From Ahaetulla prasina (lineage: Eukaryota > Chordata > Lepidosauria > Squamata > Colubridae), in contig NC_080539.1 in the NCBI RefSeq assembly GCF_028640845.1, positions 101,830,554-101,894,553 on the forward strand: a stretch of 64,000 bases of DNA, written 5' to 3'. A program made the translations under genes and the position numbers. The notes below the pieces were generated by a model that made no database searches, was not told the DNA's origin, and saw only the letters and a program-made list of their open reading frames with translations. Each line of letters opens with the position of its first letter. Position 1 is the stretch's first letter. Of the stretch, positions 54,680 to 64,000 are shown in pieces.

Positions 54680-55145
54680 CTTCAAACTATCATATGTATG
54701 AGCCCACACATCTGTTTAAATAGGAAGGAAGGAATACCTTATGTTTGATTGGCAACAGGAAGCAGTGGTATCTTACTTTTCCCTCACCTAATATGGATCT
54801 TGAAGTTTTTTTCTGTCTCACACATACATTGCCACAACATATAGTAACCTTTCTTTTGACCATCCTGTAAAACTTAAAATTATGTATAACCCAGGATATG
54901 ATCTGTCGAATTTCTGTGGATTTTTAATTTAAAAATATGGGCATTTGCTACATTATAAAATGGAATGGGCTGTTTGAGAAGTTACAACTATGCCTTCTCT
55001 TTGTGTATATAGATAGGACTTTTGAGGAAACATTCAAAGACCCCACATAAGAATTTAGAAAAAAAACATGTGGGATATTTTCACACATACAAATCTGAGT
55101 TCATTCACTATTACCCAACCTGCTTTGTATTCAAGATTATATAGA
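54680..55145. other. Unassigned AT-rich DNA
   Basis: No gene seen. Confidence 0.45.
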
Positions 55146-55153
55146 TGTTGATC

Positions 55154-55315
55154 CAGGAGTGCGTTCTACTTACCCTTACTACTGGCTCGCACTGGGGCTG
55201 TGCGCATGCATGTGCATAAACTTCCTGATGACATCCAGGTCAGTGGGCGGAGCCTCCCGCTGGTTTTACTAACGGTTCTTGTGAACTGATTTAAACTGGG
55301 GGCAATCTACCACTG
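55154..55315. mobile_element. hAT-type MITE, 162 bp
   Basis: CAGGAGTGCGTTCTACTTAC left, GGGGGCAATCTACCACTG right, perfect TGTTGATC duplication at 55146-55153 and 55316-55323. The interior GTGGGCGGAGCCTCCCGCTG resembles the MITE at 5120-5291. Confidence 0.9.
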
Positions 55316-55323
55316 TGTTGATC

Positions 55324-56086
55324 CCATAATTCAAATTGTGCCAGTCTGAGACCTCTTGGGTTAACTTGAAATAATAGACATACTGTAGCGCTTGTGTCCG
55401 ACCACTAAGGACAATGACTTATCATTATTTGTTTGTTTAACACATTGATATGCTTCGCATTCCCAAATGCTTCTCACAAAATCATTACAAGTCATCAGCA
55501 TTAATTCCAATAATAGCTTGTTATGCAGTAAAGGCCCTGCTACAGAGATAACAGAGTTCATTACTGCATTAAATCATCCAGCAAGAATTGTGCAAGAATA
55601 GTTGAAGAAAAGGAGAACTGGTTGGACTATACAAGAGGAGGTGATCCCATAGGCAACTGGGATCTGAACTCCATTAGGCTTTGGACTCCCAACTAAGCAT
55701 CTGAAAGCGGGCAACAGACAAGCAGAACTGGAGAACTACAGCTTGGAGAAGTGCCATATTCTGCTTGTCTTGTCACATTCTGGATCACTTGCAATTCCTA
55801 GATGATCTTCATGGGGCACCTAATGAAAAGTAGAAAATGACCCCAACTTGAGGTTAATAGTCTATGCCTCATTAATGCTAAGTCTCTCTCCTTCACGTAG
55901 GAACAAAGCCTAAATGCCTTATCACCACCCATTATCAATGCTGAATTCAAGAGGGCTCTGACCCTGTAACTTAAGAAGAAATATAAGGCTCTCCTGAAGA
56001 AGCTTACCTCCCAAATCCTGAAATTCTGAATAAGCATCTCAGATTATTGTTGTTGTTACCAAATTTAGCTTCAGAGTGGTTTCTCT
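55324..56086. other. Unassigned
   Basis: No gene seen; a TTG run occurs at 56047-56056. Confidence 0.45.
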
Positions 56087-56094
56087 TGTTCAAT

Positions 56095-56673
56095 CAGAAG
56101 TGGGCTGCTGCAGGTTCAGACGAGTTTGCCTGAACCCCTTGTTCCGATTCTGTGTGGTTCGGAGAACCGGTAAATCGGACCACTTGTTGGCCCCTCCCCC
56201 GCCTGTTCTTCAGGCTGTTTTTAGCCGCTTTTTGGGCGCAAAATAGCCTGAAAAAGGTACAAAAAATAGGCTGAAAACAGTCCAAAAAAGAGCCCATTTT
56301 TGGGGGGCATTTTCAGGCTGATTTTGGCTGGAAAAAGTGCCTGAAAAGGGTGCAAAAACCAACCTGTTTTTCTGGCTGTTTTCAGGTCATTTTCAGGTCA
56401 TTTTTGGCCATTTTCAAACTGATTTTGGCCTTAAAATGGCCCCAAAAAACAGCCTGAAAATGGCCAAAAACAGGCTGAAAAATGGGTGTGGGCGGGGCCA
56501 GCCAGTGATGGGATTAGCCCCAACTGGCTGAATCCTACCTGTACCTTTGAGGCAAGTGACCAGGAGGCGGGGCTGGGTGTGATGAGTGACATCATCCACC
56601 CAGTCACATGACCCACCAGCCATGCCTACCCAGCCAGAGAACCGGTTGTTAAAAAATGTGCAGCCCACCACTG
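56095..56673. mobile_element. Long hAT-type element, 579 bp, with internal repeats
   Basis: CAGAAGTGGGCTGCTGCAGG left, TGCAGCCCACCACTG right, perfect TGTTCAAT duplication (56087-56094 and 56674-56681). The middle (about 56205-56490) is an irregular array of CAGGCTGTTTT, GGCCATTTTCAGG and GCCTGAAAAT motifs in both orientations. A second set of MITE-like ends (CAGTGATGGGATTAG and CTGAATCCTACCTG) lies at about 56503-56542. Confidence 0.88.
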
Positions 56674-56977
56674 TGTTCAATCCTTTTCAATATGGATATA
56701 TTGAGAGACATACATTCTTCAGCTTTCAGGAAAGCATTGGAAGTGAATTTAGTCTGATTATGTTGAAGACAACAAAGTTTATTTATAAATTAATGTTATT
56801 TGAGCAGCGTTTTGATTTTTTTATCTTTTACCTAAAAATGTTAGGCAGTGAGTTAATTTGCTTTAAAAGGATGTTATGTGTTGTAAGGGTAGAATTATTC
56901 ATTATTGTTATAATTTATAATGCAATTCAAATCTTTATATTGAATCTGCTCTTGGGAGTTGAGGTATCTTTTTATAT

Positions 56978-56979
<2 letters not shown>

Positions 56980-57012
<33 letters not shown>
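56980..57012. repeat. Microsatellite (AC)n
   Basis: About 16 uninterrupted AC units. Confidence 0.95.
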
Positions 57013-57014
<2 letters not shown>

Positions 57015-57765
57015 CTCATGCAACTCAACTGCTATTGAATATTTGTGGATTCTATTGTGTTGGGCAATCTATTTACAGCATAATGGGAAAGGAGAAGAAG
57101 AGTGATAGGAGGTGAGTGCTTGGCCATTGCAGATAGAATCACACAATCAATATTCTAGTCATGAACAATCTGGCAAAATGCAGTAAAACCCAGGATGCAT
57201 AGTCTTGTGATATGTTGTTATTGTACTAGAGCTTTCCAAAGCAGCTTAAGGGAGGAGAAAGACCGACTCCCCATGAATTCTAATAAGATCAATGTGTTTA
57301 ATACACTTAATTTCTTTGAAGTCAGCAAAGTGTTCAGTATATACTTCTGCATCTGAATGTCAATACATTATATCATGATTTTCCTGTATAAAGTGTATCC
57401 AGAGCAGCATGCTGAATATGGATGGACATGTAAAATGAGGACCAGCCCAAGATATTTTGCAACCTGAGGCAGGGGACAAGAAGGCAGCTTGATTTTCCAT
57501 AATAAGCATAGAATTATCAGTTAAATCTCTATTCCTTTTATAGAAGGGCATCTCCTACTGAACTTAGATGAAGGTGGTAATCCATTGGGTGGTACACAGA
57601 GCTCTGTCCTCTAGCATCTCATTAAAACTTCCAACCTGTTCAGCATTTTTACTTTCCTTAAATGGTAGGACTGGCCCTGCATGGTGTAATTCAGGTTCAG
57701 TATGCTTCTTCATTATGATAAATTTCCTTTGGGGGGGTGTCTATAAATCTGTTCTGATTGTTTGC
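57013..57765. other. Unassigned AT-rich DNA
   Basis: No gene or named repeat seen. Confidence 0.45.
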
Positions 57766-57767
57766 TC

Positions 57768-57940
57768 TAATGGTTTAGTGGTCAGAGCGCACGGCTCCAA
57801 TCTTCTGCAATTTTTTTTACTGAGTAAAAGAAGCTGGTTTCCAGTAAGTTTGCAAGGTTACACTCAATTTCCTGATCTGTAAAGTGAGACCAGTGATCAT
57901 GGCTTGGTAGGATTGTTGTGGGAAGAATAGGAAAAAAAGA
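57768..57940 (+). mobile_element. MIR-like CORE-SINE
   Basis: TGGTTTAGTGGTCAGAGCGC resembles a tRNA head, and TTTCCTGATCTGTAAAGTGA followed by TAGGATTGTTGTGGGAAGAA matches the conserved MIR 3' region order. Old and diverged. Confidence 0.55.
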
Positions 57941-57959
57941 GTTATAAAGGGTTTTTTTG

Positions 57960-60390
57960 GAGGGGGGCTTTAAACTAATAGGCAATGAATAGAAGTCATT
58001 AACCAGCATATTCATTAGAAAAACAAGTTAATTTCAGGGGGTTCTTTTGTTGATTTTCATACATGTATGGTCTGAAAATAGCAAACCCAGTGTTTCTGGT
58101 TCAGATCATATTATAGCTTGACTCGAGTTTTGAATGCTTATTCTGACTATGAAAATGAGATTGGAAATTGCCATGGAATAATAGTGCTTTAATATTTAAG
58201 TCATTATTAGCCATAACAACAACGAAATCATGCGTTTGGGTGAAAACGTCATAAATGATAAGGAGGTAAAGAAAGTGGTAGTAAAAAAAAACATTTAGTA
58301 AACCTATGTATTTAACATTGCTTTATTTTGTACTTCAAGATATATCCTCCAGATCCAAGTACAAAATAATGGCTCAGGAATATGGGATGCAATATTTTTA
58401 ACCAAAGGATAAGGTGCCTTTGGAACTATGCACTCTAGTTTTTATCTTTTTAAACCAACTCCTACAAATTCATTAATATCTTCAGCACAGGCTTTCTTTT
58501 TCTGCTCTTTCTCCTCTTCCTTTTCTTCCAAGTCAGCCTTGAGTCCTGGCAACTCCATCAACAAATCCAGCAATTTTCTGGGCTATATTTTTCAGAAATG
58601 GTTTGCCTTTGCTTTCTTCTTAGAATTGAGAAAGTATTATAGAATTATAGAATCTGCTGAAGTGGGTGGCCATAAAAATGTAATTAATTAAATAATTAAA
58701 TAACAATAACAGCAATAACCACTGCATCAAATTTACTCTCTTTTTTCATCCTAGGAAACTAATTAGGTGAAAGAAGCCTTATTATTATTTATTGTTGAAA
58801 TGTTCTGGTATTCTTTTTAGCTTGAGTCACTGGGATTGGCATTTCTGAGAGATAATTCTCAGATTTCGAAATGTCTTTCACAGAGAAATATGTTTGTCAT
58901 ATACTGTAATACTTCTTGGGTGCCAGGAAGATAGGTTTATTCTTTCAAGAAGGATATATGAATATGATAATAGAATTTTAAGAAGGAAGCAGTGCTTGAA
59001 AATATTGTGTGCTTTTTGGTTATTATTTTGAATTGAAAATTTCTATTATTTGTATCTCAGAGTTTTTTACTGATCTGGAACTTTGGTACATAAACAAATA
59101 ATGATGAGAATTCTTGATAAGAATTATAGGAATCTATCAATAGTTGGATCTCAACAAACTTCATATTCACTCTTGCTTGAAGCCATGTAAAATTTATGTT
59201 CAGCTTAAAATCTGACGGTTCCTAAAAGGAATAATAGAATAAACTGAATAGATCTTTACTTCAAAACTGTATCTCTAGCATCATCTTACTTGAGTTAAAA
59301 CTCGTGAGCATTCTTTGCTGTTTCTTTCCATTTGTTTTCCAAATGGCTAATTTCCTTCTGCACATTCCTGGTGTCACATATTGCTTGAGGTGAAATATTC
59401 AAGAATATCTGCAAGCATTAAAAAAAACACCAACGTTATCTCATTCCCCACTTGATTCCTTGACCACACATTCATTCAAGCTATCAAAACCACAATTAGG
59501 ATATTGGTTTAGAACCAATTGTTGGTGTCTTTATGAGATGACCTTTGGTGACTTCCATCACCACAGTTGGTTCTAATATAGATTTTTTTAAAAATGTTAA
59601 GAGCTTTGTTCAGTCATTAATAGCTATACTAAATCAACAACTCAGCAGGGAGAAGGCAATTTTCTTTCTTCAGAAAATCTTTCCTTTCACTGCTCTCTGA
59701 AAGCAAGACAAGGTCTATTAAAATAACATTAAGAGAAGAGCTGCCAACTCAAATTAGGAAAGTTTCAAACATCTTGAAACAGAAGGGGGGATATGATTAA
59801 CAGGCTGATCTGATAACTAAGGAGGAGTAACAACTATCATGAACAACCTTCAGACTGAATTATAACTTCTTTCCTCTGTTCCCATTTAGCTCTTTTAATT
59901 ACATGTCTTTCAGAATATAAACATATGTTCCTTCAGCAGCTTCCATCACACTCTCCACATAATGGCCATTTTCACACATAAATAATAATTTAAAGCAACA
60001 ACAACCTAGTTTCGTTTTATTGCCTTTTCCATGTAAAAATATGTGTGTTAGAAAAACAAGTATTTTTATTACAAAGGCTATTAGACCCAGCTTTAAGTCC
60101 ATTGCTGAATAGTATGATATAGATTACGGGTTTATGCAGATTGCGTTTTCTTCATGGGCAAATATTTCTGGTGAACAAACAAACAATATTGCCATCTGTT
60201 AATCCCCAACTCACTGTCAAAGCAATCTTGGGTTATTTTTTCTGTTCTACTTCCGAACTATACTTTCCATGCTATGTTGCCTCAAGTGCCTTTGTCTATT
60301 TGAAATAGTGCATTACAATTTATTTTAGGCTAATTCCGTCAGTTTATTAGCTCTATTATAGAAGCAAGAATGCCCCTTCAAACCCTGGTA
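57960..60390. other. Unassigned AT-rich DNA
   Basis: No gene seen. About 58530-58650 (GAGTCCTGGCAACTCCATCA, then TTTTTCAGAAATGGTTTGCC) looks like part of a common squamate repeat I cannot name. Confidence 0.4.
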
Positions 60391-60394
60391 AACA

Positions 60395-61196
60395 TAAACT
60401 GAATTTGTGTTTACGAGGGTTTAAAATGTCTTTCAGAGATACTTTTGCTACGAATGATGCAATTTACATAGACTTCTGTAAAGCTTTTGACTCAGTGGTA
60501 CATGACAAACTTCTTTTAAAACTAAAATCCTATGGCATCTCTGGACCCCTCCATAATCGGATAACTGCATTCCTGTCAAACAGGCAACAAGTGGTCAAAA
60601 TAGGCAATGCCCTATCAAATCCTGCTCCTCTCAATAGCGGTGTCCCCCAAGGCAGTGTTCTAGGACCAACACTCTTCATATTATACATTAACAACCTCTG
60701 TGACCATATTTTAAGTAATTGTGTTCTCTTCGCCGATGATGTTAAACTATTTAACACTACCAACAATGTGGCTACCCTTCAAAAAGAACTTGACTTAATG
60801 TCGGAATGGTCAGAAATTTGCAACTACTTCAGCTTCAACCACAACAATACACGAGCACACAATAGATTTAAACTTAAAGTGAACCGCTCCAATCCTGATT
60901 GTAGAAAATATGACTTCAGTAACAGAGTTGTTAATGCCTGGAATACACTACCTGACTCTGTGGTCTCTTCCCAAAATCTCCAAAACTTTAACCAAAGACT
61001 ATCTACTGTTGACCTCAGCCCATTCCTAAGAGGTCTGTAAGGGGCGTGCATAAGAGCACCAGCATGCCTACCATTCCTGTCCTAATGTTCCCTTTGGTTG
61101 TATCCAATTTGTATGGTTATTTCATGCTTATACTTATATATATTGTTGTGTTTGACAAATAAATAAATTAAATTAAATTAATTAATTAATTTAATA
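60395..61196 (+). pseudogene. LINE reverse-transcriptase fragment with internal deletion
   Basis: RT motifs in order: AIYIDFCKAFDSVVHDKLLL, then SGVPQGSVLGPTLFILYINN, then NCVLFADDVKLF (catalytic DD). About 40 residues later the frame jumps to NRVVNAWNTLPDSVVSSQNL and LSTVDLSPFLRGL, the extreme C-terminus, with the thumb region missing. The frame stays open for 211 codons across the join. The 3' UTR GGGGCGTGCATAAGAGCACC leads to TGTGTTTGACAAATAAATAA and an A/T tail. Jockey-group LINE (CR1/L2/Rex1-like); clade not settled. Confidence 0.8.
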
Positions 61197-61199
61197 AAT

Positions 61200-62020
61200 A
61201 GCAGTATTATATTACATATGCAGCTCTTTTGTGGTAAAAACAAGGCTGCAGGTTGAAATCTGGAAGAACCATCTTTTTCATTATTACTTTTCTTTTCTTG
61301 GGCTTCCTACTTTTCCCTGTGCTTTTTTTTTTTTTAAAGTCCACCAGTGCAGTATTTCATCATTTTCCAATGACCTGAAAAATAAGGGTTTTCACCCCTC
61401 AGTTTCCAAATAGCCCACAGTCTATTGGGAGCTGACTGTTAAGCCCTTTAACTTGAATGATGGTAAAAAAAAAAAAAAGTAAAATGGATGACAGGTAGAC
61501 TTATTTTTAAGAAAAGCATGGGGAAACATTGAAAGAGAAAAATAGAAGTGAATATGTTTAAGGTAAGAGATTTGGGATTATCAGATAATATCAGGGTTTG
61601 AAAAAAAATATTCCAGAAGACAACAATACCAAGTCACTTTTGTAGTGTCCTTAAATCACAAGGAGTTGGAGATTACCACTGGTTTCTAAGTCTTTTTTCA
61701 AAGCATACATTTTCATTAAGAATCATTACTTGCAATTGTGAACAATAAAACCAGAAGTTATTCTAGAGAATTTAGTTGATGAAGACTTTATTAGAATGTT
61801 GATTTTCTGTTTAGCCCCCTGCAGTCTGAAGACCTAAACACAGTTAAGCAAACATTGCTGTTTGTCTTAAAACTTGGGAGTGGCTTTCAACTCCACCTGA
61901 CAGGAAAGAAAAACACACATTTTCAATCTGATAAAAATAACTGGGTGGAACTCATTCAGTAGCTTCCATACAAAATCCAATCAGTTTAATGCGTTTGGAA
62001 AATGAGGAACTGTATTCACA
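61200..62020. other. Unassigned AT-rich DNA
   Basis: Poly-T at 61325 and poly-A at 61466; no gene seen. Confidence 0.45.
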
Positions 62021-62022
62021 CT

Positions 62023-62276
62023 TCATTCATGTAAAGAATAAGATAATATAGAGCTTTCATGGCGGTTGAGCACTCTGCAGGAGAACAGTTTGCTGCAACA
62101 CATATGAGGCCTGACTGGGTCCATTACATAAGCAAAATCTTTCTTAATTTGTTCTTGTCCCTCAGGTGTCAAATACATTTTCTTCCAAAATGAATGGACT
62201 GAAGCAAAGATAGGCGGCATTTGCACGTCAACGAGATTCCCACTGAATGACAGCTCTGTTGCTTTGGGAAAACCAG
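62023..62276 (-). CDS. Possible terminal exon, unidentified
   Basis: A minus-strand frame of about 84 codons follows an AG (AGAATCACAG) that has a stop codon just upstream in the same frame: GFPKATELSFSGNLVDVQM, FASVHSFWKKMYLTPEGQEQ, KKDFAYVMDPVRPHMC, ending at TGA/TAA near 62023. The composition is balanced and protein-like. The pyrimidine tract before the AG is weak. Family not recognised. Confidence 0.3.
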
Positions 62277-62279
62277 CTG

Positions 62280-64000
62280 TGATTCTAGTGTTTTATTAAT
62301 GTGATACAATTGATGTAACCTGCCAATACCTGGATCTTTGCCATGAAACCTTGATATTTCCTATTGTCATTCATGGTGGTTATTTTTTTAAAAAATAAAT
62401 AAAAATAAAACAAAACTTTAATTAAAAATTATAATTTCAGATACAACACAGAAAAGAGAAAAGGTGAATATATAACTTTAATTTCTATCAATGTTTCATA
62501 AAATAAATTCTTGGTTTTATCTTGCTTTTATATGCCTATGATTTCATTCAGTATCAACATTTGTATTCCATACAGTACATTTTTGATACAGATATTTTGT
62601 AATTTTCCTTTAGAAATCCATTACTGTGCATTATGTTTATGTGTGAACATATTTTGCTTTACTATGCACATTTCATATGCATCTGTTTTTGAGAACTATA
62701 TTTACAAAATTCTGAAGAATACCAATATCAAAAATAACAACTCCAGCTTGTGTATTGAATGGAATATTGTGTGAGCTTCTATCAAAATATAAAGTGAACC
62801 AATTTTTCTGCATCACCAAAATTAAGGCCCGGAAACCTAAAATGCTCAGTTCCAGGATTCCAGCTACTGTATTCCTGAACTGAGTGGCTTTAATTTAAAT
62901 TGTAGTTTTGAATTGAATGCTTTTTATATCCTATGACCTATTCTTTACTGATAGCAGCTAATCCCAGATATAAGCAGCTTTTAAAGAATGAATTAAGCAT
63001 ATTACAGAAACAGCTGTATATGTTAATTGGCTACTATTAATTTCAGAGCAGAGACCAAAAAAGCCCCAAAAACCACCATCCTGGGATCTATCAGAACCCA
63101 AGTTTTACAAAGCAACCTGAACTAAGATGCACAGGATGACTCAAGGAGTGGAATTATCTATTGTCATTCACAACACACAAGCACATGCAAGTGATGACTT
63201 ATTGCTAAACTAAAGGAGATCTGCAAACTTTAATGCAAAATGAACTGCACAAAGACCTGATCAAAACAAGTATTTACATATTATTTGTATATAATTTTAT
63301 AATCAATCTTATATAAATGAACAACATGAATCCAGAAAATAAACAATAGCAGATAAATGTGTAAGTAAAATGTTTATTTTTCTTGTCATAGCAAGTACTA
63401 ACATATTAGAACTCAGAGCTTAGTATGACTAGTCTTGTTTCTGATTTTAGATTTAAGGCAAAAGTTCACAACCTTTTCTAGTCCAGAATAAAGTAAAAGC
63501 AAAGGGTCCTTCAAGATGTGTTCTTGATGATGTCCTGGACAGATCCAGGTAATTTTCTTAGGAGCAACATTGAAGTGTTTTGCCTTTTTCCAGAACATCT
63601 AGCTTGCAGTTCTTGGACTCCATCTGATGACTAAATGGGCTTGATTCTGCACAGACAACTTTGCCACTTGCTAAAAATGGATCAAGGGTGTCATCACACA
63701 ATTATCTTACAGGCATCACCTTTTTCCAAATTAAACTATTTAAAGCACAGACCCTCACAAGATAAAGTAATTAAATCTTAAGAGTAGCTGTTAAGTGAAT
63801 TCCCACCTTAAAGAAACTTCTATTCACACTTCACTCCACTCCAGATTCCCCCACAATGCAACCAGTTTCTGTTTCTTAACAACACTAACAAAAAATGTTT
63901 GTTTCAGAAGAACAAGCTAAAAGTAACATATGAGTTTTTTGTGGTTTTCAGCTTTCCGATGAAACCAAAGAATAATGAGGTATAAAACAATGAATATTGC
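62280..64000. other. Unassigned AT-rich DNA to the window end
   Basis: No gene or named repeat that I can support. A minus frame at 63413-63598 (61 codons) looks somewhat protein-like but has competing frames and no clear splice sites. Confidence 0.4.

Noticed and set aside
63413..63598. 61-codon minus frame near the end
   Set aside because: Somewhat protein-like but competing frames are equally open nearby and no splice sites stand out.

Overview
The window looks like non-coding nuclear DNA from a squamate, most likely a snake. I recognise no intact host gene. The snake call rests on the repeats: a CR1/L3-type LINE 3' end carrying an (AATAG)n tail (a known snake signature), a BovB LINE end, tRNA-derived SINEs of lizard/snake type, many short hAT-type elements, and Ty3/Gypsy elements of the Mag-like and chromovirus types. 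The species cannot be told from the sequence.

Layout. 0-17 kb: hAT-type MITEs, a Penelope remnant, old LINE remnants, tRNA SINEs, a chromovirus solo LTR nested in a hAT element (3773-4428), and a chromovirus LTR plus gag fragment (10323-11293). 18.9-31.7 kb: a 3.2-kb segment present twice (18880-22072 and 26656-29820). The first copy is followed by about 0.6 kb and a 5'-truncated Mag-like element (22651-26655). The second copy starts at the base after that element's 3' LTR and runs directly into a 5'-truncated chromovirus (29821-31720). 32-44 kb: BovB, CR1 and L2-type fragments, a 368-bp solo LTR, a 770-bp palindromic DNA element and further hAT elements, one holding a second solo LTR.

44.4-51.1 kb holds the two best-preserved elements. 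A complete 1.8-kb LINE on the minus strand (44459-46262) has a 5' UTR, an L1-type ORF1 and a 3' UTR but no ORF2, and sits between perfect 15-bp target duplications: a HAL1-like half-LINE. Next to it is a complete Mag-like retrotransposon on the minus strand (46519-51082) with identical 189-bp LTRs and a 5-bp target duplication, inserted at the edge of a short interstitial telomeric repeat. 51-64 kb returns to MITEs, SINEs, a LINE reverse-transcriptase fragment with an internal deletion, and unassigned AT-rich DNA. Three places look like possible host exons (21249-21344, repeated at 29011-29106; 52089-52348; 62023-62276), but none is identified.

The recognisable coding parts do not form a host pathway; each belongs to a mobile element. 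Two stretches (about 29.2-31.2 kb and 47.9-50.1 kb) carry many one-base losses in homopolymers, which suggests uncorrected long-read consensus. The repeated 3.2-kb block may be a real duplication or two haplotypes joined in assembly.
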